A DNA stretch of 64,000 nucleotides from CAYQMF01 sp964418595 (GTDB lineage: Bacteria > Planctomycetota > UBA1135 > UBA2386), in contig CAYQMF010000005.1 of the NCBI GenBank assembly GCA_964418595.1, positions 1 to 64,000 on the forward strand. The letters run 5' to 3'. Of this stretch, positions 8,097 to 15,825 are shown piece after piece. The translations under genes and the position numbers were made by a program. The notes beneath the pieces were generated by a model that made no database searches, was not told where the DNA came from, and worked only from the letters and a program-made list of their open reading frames with translations. Each line of letters begins with the position of its first letter. The first letter of the stretch is position 1.

Positions 8097-9860
8097 TCAC
8101 GCCCCCCTGGGCATCCACCGGAACATCGCTACCCCCGCCACCACCGCGATCCCCAGGCACACGCCCGCGCGCACCCACTCACCGAAGATCACCGCTCCGA
8201 TCCCCGGCAGCGTCGACCAGATCACCGCCGTCCCGAGCAGCGCGCACAGGATCGAGCGCCCGAGCACACCATCCGTCTTCACCTCCGGCGCGAGCGTCGC
8301 GATGCGCTTCCACCCCGGACCATCCGGCCGCACCTTCCGATAGAACTCGACCAGCGTCGCTTCTGCCTCCGGTTTCGTCGCCAGCGTCACCGCGAGCCAC
8401 AGCACGAGGCAGACCAGCGCCACCGCGAGCTGCCGGTAGGCGTCCGGCCAGTCGACCAGTTGCATCACGGCGAACACCGCGAGCGAGCCGACCATGGCGG
8501 TGATCTCGCTCCAGGCGTTGATGCGCCACCAGAACCAGCGCAGCATGAACACCGCGCCGACGCCGGCGCCGAGCGCGGCGAGGAACTTCCAGGCGTCGTC
8601 GACCGACACGTCGCGCACCACCATGAACCACGCGACGAGCCCGCCGAGCAGGAGCACGACGCCGGACGCGACGCGTGAGACCCGCACCAGCTGGGCGTCG
8701 CTCGCATCCGGCGCCACGAACCTCCGGTACACGTCGTTGACGAGATAACTCGCCCCCCAGTTCATCTGGGTGCTGATCGTCGACATGAAGGCCGCCGCGA
8801 AGGTCACGAGCAGCAGCCCGCGCAGGCCCACCGGCGCCAGCTCGCGGATGACCCTCGGGAAGCCGACGCCCGCGTCCTGGACCTGCCGGAGGTCGGGGTA
8901 CATCGCCAGCGCCGCGAATGCCACGAGGATCCACGGCCACGGCCGCACGCAGTAGTGCATCAACTGGAAGAACAGCGTCGCCTTCACCGCGTGCCGCTCG
9001 TCGCGGCACGACGCCATTCGCTGCACGATGTAGCCGCCGCCGCCCGGCTCGGCGCCGGGGTACCACGTCGCCCACCACTGCGCGAAGACCATCACCAGGA
9101 ACACGCCCAGCGGCATCCACGGATCCTGCGCCCCGAAGTCGGGCAGATAGCCGAACGCCTGCGCGCCGTCGCCGAAGTTGGTGGCGACCTTCGCCTGCAG
9201 CGCGTCGATGCCGCCCACGTGGTTCACCGCGATCACCGCGAGCGCCACGCAGCCGACCATCGCCAGCACGAACTGCACCGCGTCGGTGATCGCCACGCCC
9301 CACATCCCCGACAGCACCGCATAGAGACCGGTGAGCATGAGCATCCCCGCGACCAGCAGGAAGTCGATCGTGTGGTCGTCGGCGGGCACGTCGACGAGCA
9401 CGGTCTGCTTCAGCACCGTCGCCATCGCCTTGGTGACCCAGCCGATGATGATCGAGTTCATGATCACCGCGATGTAGAGGCCGCGGAACCCGCGCAGGAA
9501 CGCCGCTGCCTTGCCCCGGTAGCGCAGCTCGATCAGCTCCACATCGGTGAGCACGCCGGCGCGCCGCCACATGCGCGCGAACACGAACACGGTCAGCATT
9601 CCGCCCAACGCGAACGCCCACCAGAACCAGTTGCCGGCGAGGCCGTGCTTGGCGACGAGCCCGGTCACCGCGAGCGGCGTGTCGGCGGCAAAGGTGGTCG
9701 CCACCATCGACGTGCCGGCGATCCACCACGGCAGCGAGCGACCGGACGCGAAGTACTCGACGTACCCGCTGCCGGCGCGCCGCGCGAACCACAGGCCGAT
9801 GCCGAGCGAGAGCAGGAGGTAACCGACGATGATGGCCCAGTCGAGCCCGGCGAGCTGCAT
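8097..9860 (-). CDS. Sodium:solute symporter family (SSS) transporter
   Basis: The 587-residue polytopic protein has about 13-14 hydrophobic segments and SSS-family features: the first helix DWAIIVGYLLLSLGIGLWFA, the motif FFASGRSLPWW-type (EYFASGRSLPWWIAGTSM), TFAADTPLAVTG and the long helix AAFMSTISTQMNWGASYLVND, typical of TM8 with its sodium-site Ser/Thr residues. Family members couple sodium or proton entry to uptake of sugars, amino acids or carboxylates; Planctomycetota carry many paralogues and the substrate cannot be told. The ATG at 9860 lies immediately after R1 copy 2, so the repeat forms the entire 5' leader. A terminal cytoplasmic loop (KPEAEATLVEFYRKVRPDGPGW) precedes two last helices. 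Confidence 0.88.
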   Translation of the reverse strand: MQLAGLDWAIIVGYLLLSLGIGLWFARRAGSGYVEYFASGRSLPWWIAGTSMVATTFAADTPLAVTGLVAKHGLAGNWFWWAFALGGMLTVFVFARMWRRAGVLTDVELIELRYRGKAAAFLRGFRGLYIAVIMNSIIIGWVTKAMATVLKQTVLVDVPADDHTIDFLLVAGMLMLTGLYAVLSGMWGVAITDAVQFVLAMVGCVALAVIAVNHVGGIDALQAKVATNFGDGAQAFGYLPDFGAQDPWMPLGVFLVMVFAQWWATWYPGAEPGGGGYIVQRMASCRDERHAVKATLFFQLMHYCVRPWPWILVAFAALAMYPDLRQVQDAGVGFPRVIRELAPVGLRGLLLVTFAAAFMSTISTQMNWGASYLVNDVYRRFVAPDASDAQLVRVSRVASGVVLLLGGLVAWFMVVRDVSVDDAWKFLAALGAGVGAVFMLRWFWWRINAWSEITAMVGSLAVFAVMQLVDWPDAYRQLAVALVCLVLWLAVTLATKPEAEATLVEFYRKVRPDGPGWKRIATLAPEVKTDGVLGRSILCALLGTAVIWSTLPGIGAVIFGEWVRAGVCLGIAVVAGVAMFRWMPRGA

Positions 9861-10022
9861 GGGCTGGAAGGGTCGCGAATCGTCGCGGCGCGCGCAAACC
9901 TGGCGAGGTCACAATCTCGGCAAGGCCGTGGTATTCGCCACGCCCGAGCGGCCCTGGAAGCCCCCGCGATGGCCAGCGCCGGCGGCCCCTTCTGGCGTCG
10001 CGTAGCGGCGCATCGACCCGGA
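9861..10022 (-). repeat. Dispersed structured repeat R1, copy 2
   Basis: Read on the minus strand this copy has the hairpin GCGCCGC-TAC-GCGACGC (10011-9995, one mismatched pair), CAGAAGGGGCCGCCGGCG, the block GGGCTTCCAGGGCCGCTCGG, CTCGCCAGGTTTGCGCGCG and the end CGCGACCCTTCCAGCCC, which abuts the symporter ATG with no spacer. The last 20 nucleotides including the start codon are identical to those at copy 4. It lacks the first 5' hairpin seen in copies 1 and 4. Confidence 0.85.
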
Positions 10023-10037
10023 AAAGTACGACGCCCA

Positions 10038-10130
10038 GTGCAGCGGCTTGCCGCTGCACCGAGGTGTGGGACACGGGGTGACGACTTGCCGGGCCTTGGC
10101 TACGGCGATGCCGAACCCCGCCGTCACCCC
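10038..10130. other. Nested palindromes upstream of the sigma-factor gene
   Basis: Two perfect 9-bp inverted repeats lie between R1 copy 2 and the sigma gene: GTGCAGCGG/CCGCTGCAC (10038-10046 with 10051-10059, loop CTTG) and GGGGTGACG/CGTCACCCC (10075-10083 with 10122-10130, 38-nt loop). They could be operator or attenuator structures; nothing coding is seen in 9861-10177. Confidence 0.5.
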
Positions 10131-10177
10131 TTGCGGGCTGCGACCACCGCGCGGGCCGATCGTGCTATCGTCCGTGC

Positions 10178-10735
10178 ATGGCGAAGGCAGGCGACGGCGA
10201 GCCGATCGAGGTCCCCGCCGCCGTCACGCCACAACTCGCGCAGGAGTGCAGCGCGCACGTGAACTGCGTCGTCGCGCGATGCTGTGCTTCGCTCCAGTAC
10301 GCCGATCGCCAGGACATCGCGCAGGAAGCCCTGCAGTTGTTGCTCCTCAAGACTCGCGTGCGCGGCCTGCCGGCGGAGCCGCGCGCGTGGCTCGTCGGCG
10401 TCGTGCGCAACCTCCGCGCACGCTGCTTGCGGCGACGTTGGCGCGCGCGGGGCATCGCTGAGCTGAACGAAGAAGACGACGACGTCGATGGCCAGTCTCC
10501 GCTCGCCACGCCGGTCGCGCGCGAGGACGCGTGGGTGAGCCTCGAAGCGCTCCTGGCGGATGTGCGCCCTGCGCTGCGCGACGACGAGATCGCGGCCCTC
10601 CTGGCGCTCGGCGCGGGCGAGTCACGCAAGCAGATCGCCGGCGCCTGCGGCCGGAGCGAGGACGCCCTGGGCCGGCGCCTGCGGCGTTCTTTGGAAACAC
10701 TGCGATTCTATCTAGGCTCAGAAGAGGAGAAGTAG
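10178..10735 (+). CDS. ECF-like sigma-70 family RNA polymerase sigma factor
   Basis: The 185-residue protein has a sigma-2 region (about 25-95: YADRQDIAQEALQLLLLK, PRAWLVGVVRNLRARCLRRR) and a sigma-4 helix-turn-helix (about 120-175: ALLALGAGESRKQIAGACG, LGRRLRRSLETLRFYL), joined by an acidic linker (LNEEDDDVDGQ). This is the minimal two-domain layout of extracytoplasmic-function sigma factors. No anti-sigma factor is adjacent; the next two genes encode an exported Cys-rich protein and a membrane-anchored protein, which could be the sensed or regulated products. TATCGT lies 6 bp before the ATG, hinting at a leaderless transcript. Confidence 0.8.
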   Translation: MAKAGDGEPIEVPAAVTPQLAQECSAHVNCVVARCCASLQYADRQDIAQEALQLLLLKTRVRGLPAEPRAWLVGVVRNLRARCLRRRWRARGIAELNEEDDDVDGQSPLATPVAREDAWVSLEALLADVRPALRDDEIAALLALGAGESRKQIAGACGRSEDALGRRLRRSLETLRFYLGSEEEK

Positions 10736-10805
10736 GGTCGCCAATGCCTGCACGCTGACCCCCGTGCCGGCACCGGCGGCCATCCGGAGAGAGGTCGTAC
10801 GAGCG

Positions 10806-11399
10806 ATGTGCGTCGTGAAGAGTCTGCTGGCGTCGTGTGCTGTTCTCGTGGTCGTTCCGCTGTCGGGCGTCGCGAGTCCCTCGTCCCGCACGATCGGAGG
10901 AGAGGAGACGATCATCGTCGTCCTGTCTGCGGGTCCGGATCGGTGCCAATGCCATCCGTTCGTAGGGCATGAGATCCCGATGGTCGTCACGTCGCCGACG
11001 TGCCAGCTCGGCGATGGCACGCTGGTCCCGGAGTTCGACTACGTGTGGCTGGGTGCCGTGCCGGGGACGGGCCCGTTGGTGCCCGGTCGGTGCCAGGTCC
11101 ACCCCGTCTGTCCGGACGCACCCGGCAAGTGCTCGTGGCCCTCCTACAGCCTGTACTGGACGGCGGCCGATTGTGCCAAGGGGGCACCGTTCCAGGCCCG
11201 CGGCCCAGGTGGGACCCAGATCGGGCAGGACTTCGGCAAGGGAGGTCAGTCTTCGACGATCGTGTTCTCACCGGCGACGAAGGAGTGTGACTCGATGCGC
11301 GAGACGCTGATCTCGTCGGTCAACTTTGCGGCGGGGGGAGGCATGATCACGAGGGTCGAGGTCGAGACGCGCTGTCGGCCGTGTGCTGCGGCGAACTGA
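10806..11399 (+). CDS. Exported cysteine-rich protein, unknown function
   Basis: The chosen ATG starts a signal peptide (MCVVKSLLASCAVLVVVPLSGVAS) preceded by GGAGAGAGG; an in-frame GTG lies 14 codons upstream but adds nothing signal-like. The mature part (about 170 residues) has many cysteines in short motifs (CQCHP, CQVHPVCPDAPGKCSWP, CRPC at the end), suggesting a disulfide-stabilised extracytoplasmic domain or metal site. It lies 70 bp behind the sigma factor on the same strand and may be co-transcribed. No family was recognised. Confidence 0.65.
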   Translation: MCVVKSLLASCAVLVVVPLSGVASPSSRTIGGEETIIVVLSAGPDRCQCHPFVGHEIPMVVTSPTCQLGDGTLVPEFDYVWLGAVPGTGPLVPGRCQVHPVCPDAPGKCSWPSYSLYWTAADCAKGAPFQARGPGGTQIGQDFGKGGQSSTIVFSPATKECDSMRETLISSVNFAAGGGMITRVEVETRCRPCAAAN

Positions 11400-11439
11400 G
11401 GGGAGCAAACACACGTCCAAACCAGGGAGTCCGGTGAAC

Positions 11440-12321
11440 ATGCGTCGTGCGAACCCGATCGTCGTCACGCTCCTTGCGTTGATCCTCGGTGGCGTGGCCC
11501 TCGCTGCGTGGCGCGTCACCGGCGAGCGGTCCGTCGCCGCGGCGCCGCAACTCACGCCGCAGGGCGATCCGTCGGCCCGGGCCCCCTCACCCACGGCTGC
11601 CGCGCTGGTGCCGGTCGAGGACGTCACGCGCTGGACCGGTCTGCTGCGCGAGCGAGGGCGCGTCAGCCTGCGACGCCAGGGCGATCCCGATCGCGAGGTC
11701 GGCCAGCTCGGCTCGCGCGGTGGCATGACCCCGCTGGGGGTCGCCGAGGTCCGGCGCAAGCTCGCGCTCGGCATCGACATGAAGGGACGCGAACTCCTCG
11801 CCGCGGGGCTGACCGCGGACTCCGACGTCGGTCGCGCGGTGCAGATGGCGACGCATCTGCTCATGAAGAAGGACCTCGAACTCGCGATGCGAGCCGTCGA
11901 CCGCGGCGAGTACGTCACCAGCGACCTGGCTCGCCTTCGCCAGGAGCTGGGGCCGCCCATGAAGCTCATCGAGACGAGCGGCCAGGTGGCAGGCGGGGCG
12001 TGGGTACCCATCGGCATCCCGATCGATCAACGCAGCGACCCTGAGTACGAACCGACGCTCCGCATCCTCGAGCGCATCTCGGCGTCGGAGATCGCCAACG
12101 GCATCGCGGCGTTCAACGCCCAGCCGCTCGTCGCGCGCAGGGCGGCGTTCGATGCGATCGAGACCGCTCGTGCCGCGATGGTCGGGTTCCAACGGGACGG
12201 CGCCGACGATCCCGAACGTTTCCAGGCACTCTCCGCGGCCTGGGTGCGGGCCCGCGCCGTGCTCCCGGATCAGCGCGCGGAGATCGACGGCGTCGCGTAC
12301 CTCATGCGGCTCGTGCGATAG
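11440..12321 (+). CDS. Membrane-anchored protein of unknown function, 293 aa
   Basis: An N-terminal signal anchor (NPIVVTLLALILGGVALAAW, residues 5-24) is followed by a disordered Ala/Pro stretch and a helical, charged extracytoplasmic region with no recognised motif. AGGGAG stands about 10 bp upstream of the ATG; a GTG two codons earlier is an alternative. It is the last gene of the likely sigma factor-Cys-rich protein-anchored protein group, separated from the previous gene by 40 bp. An anti-sigma role is possible from position but no such domain is visible. Confidence 0.65.
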   Translation: MRRANPIVVTLLALILGGVALAAWRVTGERSVAAAPQLTPQGDPSARAPSPTAAALVPVEDVTRWTGLLRERGRVSLRRQGDPDREVGQLGSRGGMTPLGVAEVRRKLALGIDMKGRELLAAGLTADSDVGRAVQMATHLLMKKDLELAMRAVDRGEYVTSDLARLRQELGPPMKLIETSGQVAGGAWVPIGIPIDQRSDPEYEPTLRILERISASEIANGIAAFNAQPLVARRAAFDAIETARAAMVGFQRDGADDPERFQALSAAWVRARAVLPDQRAEIDGVAYLMRLVR

Positions 12322-12335
12322 CCGTCGTCAGCGCT

Positions 12336-12516
12336 GCCTGCGGCCGCAACCCGAGGGTCGCATGCGGTGCTTCGCACCGCCAGAAGGGGCCGCCGGCGAT
12401 GGCTATCGTCTGGGGCTTCCAGGGCCGCTCGGGCGTGGCGAATTCAACGGGCGTGGCGAGATTGCGGGCCTTGCCAAGTTTGTGCGCGAGGCAACAATTC
12501 GCGGCCCTTGCAGCCC
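12336..12516 (+). repeat. Dispersed structured repeat R1, copy 3
   Basis: This plus-strand copy starts just after the stop of the preceding gene. It has GCGGTGC-TTC-GCACCGC (12364-12380) in place of the GCGTCGC/GCGACGC hairpin of copy 4, so two base pairs changed on both sides. CAGAAGGGGCCGCCGGCGAT, GGGCTTCCAGGGCCGCTCGG and GCGGCCCTTGCAGCCC follow. Unlike the other copies it is not followed by a start codon: the downstream sulfatase gene runs toward it. Confidence 0.85.
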
Positions 12517-12524
12517 AGGGTTGA

Positions 12525-12586
12525 CTTCTGTCTCCGCTCTCTCTCGACGAGTCCTCGCGACACGCGAGGGTTCGCGGAGACAGAAG
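12525..12586. terminator. Large double hairpin beyond the sulfatase stop
   Basis: A perfect 13-bp inverted repeat, CTTCTGTCTCCGC (12525-12537) with GCGGAGACAGAAG (12574-12586), encloses a second perfect hairpin CCTCGCG-ACA-CGCGAGG (12553-12569). It lies 2 bp beyond the sulfatase stop codon on the minus strand, where a terminator or 3' mRNA protector is expected, although no T-tract follows. Confidence 0.55.
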
Positions 12587-12588
12587 AT

Positions 12589-14115
12589 TCAGTGCGTCTG
12601 CAACCGCGGCGCGGAGTGACCCTGCTCCCGGATGCGCGCGAGCAAGGCGCGCATCTCCGCGACGCGCGCCGGCTCCTGTGCATACCGATCGACGCGCTGG
12701 CCGAGATCGTGGCGCAGGTCGAACAGCATTCCCTCGCCGTTGCCGGCTGAGTACCCCTCTGCCTCGGTGAACCAATCGGGCATCTTCGTCTCGCTCCCGG
12801 TCGGGGCGTCGATCAGCACCCAGTCGCCACTCCGGATCGCGTAACGGTCGCGGTTGGTGTTGTGCACCATGAACTCGCGCCCGCGCGTCGCCTCGCCGCG
12901 CCACACCGGCAACAGATCGAAGGAGTCCTCCGCCGCGTCGGCGGACAGCGGCGCGCCGACCACCGCGGCCAGCGTCGCCATGGTGTCCACCTGACCCACG
13001 AGGGCGTCGCTCACCCCGCCCGCCTTCACGACTCCCGGCCACCGCACGACCATCGGCACGCGGTGCCCGCCCTCGAAGGTGTCGCGCTTCACGCCGCGCA
13101 ACGGGCCCATGCTCCGATGCCCCGTGCGCCGCACGCGCTCGAACGCGTAGTGCTCCGGCCCGTTGTCGGACGTGAAGATCACGATCGTGTCGTCGGCGAA
13201 GCCGCACCGCGTCAGCGCGTCGAGGATCTCGCCCGCGGCTGCGTCGGTCTGCGCGACGTAGTCGCCGTAGCCGCCGACCGAGGTCTGGCCGGTGAACGCT
13301 GCGCTCGGCACGATCGGCGCGTGCGGGGAGGTGAACGACATGTAGAGGAAGAACGGCTGCGGCTCACCCCGACGCGTCTCGATCCACTGCACCGCGTGCG
13401 CGGTGATCGCCGGCATCACCGCGTCGAGTCGCCAGCCGGCGACCATCGGCCCCGGGCGACCCTCGTGGTTGCCCTCCGGCGGCGTCGGCGCGGGCACGTA
13501 GCCGACGGTGGGCGGCTCGACGACGCGGTCGTCTTCGATCCACGCGTAGGGGGGGAAGTTGGGGACGTCGTCGCCGAAGTAGTGGTCGAAGCCTCGCTCA
13601 CGCGGCCCACCCGGGATCGACCGGCTCCAGTCGAAGGCGTCCGGCGCGTAGCCCGTGCCCTTGGCGGGTTGCGCGCCGGGCTTGCGGATCGCAGCCCAGT
13701 CCCAACCGAGGTGCCACTTGCCGATGCACGCGGTCGCGTAGCCCTTGTCGCGCAGCATCGCCGCGAGCGTGAGGCGACCCGCGGGCAGGGCGGGCGCGCC
13801 GAACGAGTCCACGATCCCGTGGAACTGCCGCCAGTGCTGGCGCCCGGTGAGGAGCGCGTAGCGGCTCGGAGTGCACACGCCGGAGCTGCTGTGCGCGTCG
13901 GTGAATCGCATCCCCTCCGCCGCAAGCCGATCGAGGTGCGGCGTCGGGATCCGCGCCGCGGGGTCGTTGGCCGCGAGGTCGCCAAAGCCCATGTCGTCCG
14001 CGTAGAGGATGACGACGTTCGGGAGGCGCGCTCTCGCCTCGCTCGGGGGAGCGTGCGCGCACGTCGCGAGCGTCGCGGTGAGTGCGAGGAGGCCCAGGCC
14101 TGTCGGTCGTCGCAT
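12589..14115 (-). CDS. Lipoprotein sulfatase (arylsulfatase family)
   Basis: The 508-residue enzyme has a signal peptide with a lipobox-like LATC (Cys19), so it is probably a lipoprotein. Metal ligands Asp40 and Asp41 (ILYADDMGFGD) and the sulfatase signature CTPSRYALLTGR follow; Cys81 would be converted to formylglycine, which cleaves the sulfate ester. GKWHLGWD and TSDNGPEH supply further active-site residues. The C-terminal part has GVKRDTFEGGHRVPMVVRWPG and a typical final subdomain. The Cys-type motif needs a formylglycine-generating enzyme elsewhere in the genome. The substrate is probably a sulfated polysaccharide, as usual in Planctomycetota, but cannot be specified. Confidence 0.92.
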   Translation of the reverse strand: MRRPTGLGLLALTATLATCAHAPPSEARARLPNVVILYADDMGFGDLAANDPAARIPTPHLDRLAAEGMRFTDAHSSSGVCTPSRYALLTGRQHWRQFHGIVDSFGAPALPAGRLTLAAMLRDKGYATACIGKWHLGWDWAAIRKPGAQPAKGTGYAPDAFDWSRSIPGGPRERGFDHYFGDDVPNFPPYAWIEDDRVVEPPTVGYVPAPTPPEGNHEGRPGPMVAGWRLDAVMPAITAHAVQWIETRRGEPQPFFLYMSFTSPHAPIVPSAAFTGQTSVGGYGDYVAQTDAAAGEILDALTRCGFADDTIVIFTSDNGPEHYAFERVRRTGHRSMGPLRGVKRDTFEGGHRVPMVVRWPGVVKAGGVSDALVGQVDTMATLAAVVGAPLSADAAEDSFDLLPVWRGEATRGREFMVHNTNRDRYAIRSGDWVLIDAPTGSETKMPDWFTEAEGYSAGNGEGMLFDLRHDLGQRVDRYAQEPARVAEMRALLARIREQGHSAPRLQTH

Positions 14116-14218
14116 CGCCGCTGAGCGTACGTGGGTCTGCGTCGAACGATGCTTTGCTCCGTTGGAGATTCCGTGGCCGCCATGGCAGCGGGCCGCGTAG
14201 TCGACCCGAACCCCGCGC

Positions 14219-15805
14219 GTGCGTCGTCTGCACGACGATGCACCTGGCGATCCCCGGCGCCTGCGCTCTCTGCGTTCTCGTCCTCTTCTCGTGTCGCTGT
14301 CCTTCGCAGGAGCGCCCCGCGTTCGCGCGGCCGCTCCGTTTCATCCCCCTGGCATCCCCTCCGGCGCCGGTCATCCCGACCTCGAGCCGTGGACGCCGTC
14401 CGCCTCCGATCCGTGGAACAAACGCAAGGCCGCACACCTGTTGCGTAGAGCCGGATTCGGCGCCGCCCCCGAGGAGGTCAGCGCTCTGGTGGCGCTCGGC
14501 GCAAGTCGCTCGCTCGACCTCCTCCTCACTCCGAACAACGCGCCGCTCCCCACCTACGGCACGCGGGTTCTGCCACAGGGTGAGATCCTCGATCTCACCA
14601 ACGACGTCGTCGCGCAGCGCGCGCACTGGCTGTTCGAGTGCGTGCACGGGCTCTATCCGCTGCGCGAGAAGCTCGCGCTCTTCTGGCACAACCACTTCTC
14701 GGTCGGCGCCAACAAGGGGGGCGCGGAGTACCTGCTGCTCCGCCACGTGAACCTGTTCCGGCAGTTCGGGGCGGGCTCGTTCCGGACCCTCCTCTACGAG
14801 GTCACGCGCGACCCGGCGATGCTGCTCTGGCTCGACAACTACCTCAACGGCGCTCCGGCCGGCGGTCAGCCGCGCATCAACGAGAACTACGGCCGGGAGC
14901 TGCTCGAGCTGTACACGCTCGGCGTCGGCAACTACACGCAGACCGACGTGGTCGAGGCGTCGCGCTGCCTCTCGGGATGGGGCGTGCAGGGGGCGTACGG
15001 GAGCAACGAGTTCGTGTTCCGGTCGGACTGGCACGTGCCGGGGCCGAAGGTCGTGCTGGGCCGCACCATCAGCAACGGCAACACCGGCGCGGTCGGCATG
15101 CGCGACGGGGTGGACCTGATCGACACGCTGCTCGCGCAGCCGATCGCCGCCGAGTTCCTGGTGCGCAAGCTGTGGCAGTTCTTCGTCGCCGCCGCGCCGC
15201 CGATCGACATCGTGCGCGACCTCGCGGCGCGCCTGCGCGCGAGCGACTACGCCATCGGCCCGATCCTCGCCGTGATGCTGCGCTCGAAGTACTTCTTCGG
15301 CCCGCGCGCGTTCCGCAGCCTCGTAAAGACGCCGGTCGAGTTCGTCGTCGGCGCGATCCGCAACCTCGGACGCCCGGTGATCCGGCACTACAAGCTGGTG
15401 GGGGATCACGTGGTGCGCATGGGGCTGCCGCTGCTGCGCTACCAGAACCCGGCCGGGCTCCCCGGCGGGCTCGACTGGCTGGACGCGCAGGCGGTCGCGC
15501 AGCGCGCCAACTTCGCCGAGCAGCTCACGCGCAAGGTCGACCCGTACCACATCGGGGCGAGCTTCGATGCACTGCGCGACGTCAACCGGGTCGGCCTGCG
15601 CACGGCCGAGGAGATCGCCGGCTTCTATCTCGACCACCTCGTCGACGCCGACGTGCCGCCGTCGATCTTCGACGTGTGCGTGGAGTTCATGCACCGGCTC
15701 GACTGGATGCGCCAACCGTTCGTGTTCTCCCCCGACACCGCGGATCGCAAGGTGCGCGGCCTCGTGCACATCATCATGGCCCTGCCCCAGTACTCGGTGA
15801 ACTGA
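14219..15805 (+). CDS. DUF1800 family protein
   Basis: From about residue 62 the product matches DUF1800: SDPWNKRKAAHLLRRAGFG, LFWHNHFSVG, LLWLDNYLNG, NENYGRELLELYTLGVG, VEFVVGAIRNLG. These exported proteins are nearly always coupled to a DUF1501 gene, as here, and their function is unknown. The frame is open from GTG 14219, but those first 60 residues do not look like a signal peptide. A good signal peptide (MHLAIPGACALCVLVLFSC) begins at ATG 14239 in the next frame, so a single-base error or true frameshift near 14300-14340 is likely and the start is uncertain. The stop was followed directly by the DUF1501 start before a 17-bp duplication. Confidence 0.85.
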   Translation: MRRLHDDAPGDPRRLRSLRSRPLLVSLSFAGAPRVRAAAPFHPPGIPSGAGHPDLEPWTPSASDPWNKRKAAHLLRRAGFGAAPEEVSALVALGASRSLDLLLTPNNAPLPTYGTRVLPQGEILDLTNDVVAQRAHWLFECVHGLYPLREKLALFWHNHFSVGANKGGAEYLLLRHVNLFRQFGAGSFRTLLYEVTRDPAMLLWLDNYLNGAPAGGQPRINENYGRELLELYTLGVGNYTQTDVVEASRCLSGWGVQGAYGSNEFVFRSDWHVPGPKVVLGRTISNGNTGAVGMRDGVDLIDTLLAQPIAAEFLVRKLWQFFVAAAPPIDIVRDLAARLRASDYAIGPILAVMLRSKYFFGPRAFRSLVKTPVEFVVGAIRNLGRPVIRHYKLVGDHVVRMGLPLLRYQNPAGLPGGLDWLDAQAVAQRANFAEQLTRKVDPYHIGASFDALRDVNRVGLRTAEEIAGFYLDHLVDADVPPSIFDVCVEFMHRLDWMRQPFVFSPDTADRKVRGLVHIIMALPQYSVN

Positions 15806-15825
15806 TGGACTCGGTGAACTGATGG
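15792..15825 (+). repeat. 17-bp tandem duplication at the DUF1800-DUF1501 junction
   Basis: The unit ACTCGGTGAACTGATGG occurs twice in perfect tandem (15792-15808, 15809-15825). Each unit holds a stop TGA overlapping an ATG. The first provides the DUF1800 stop, the second the DUF1501 start, so the duplication has turned a TGATG overlap into a 16-bp gap. Confidence 0.9.
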
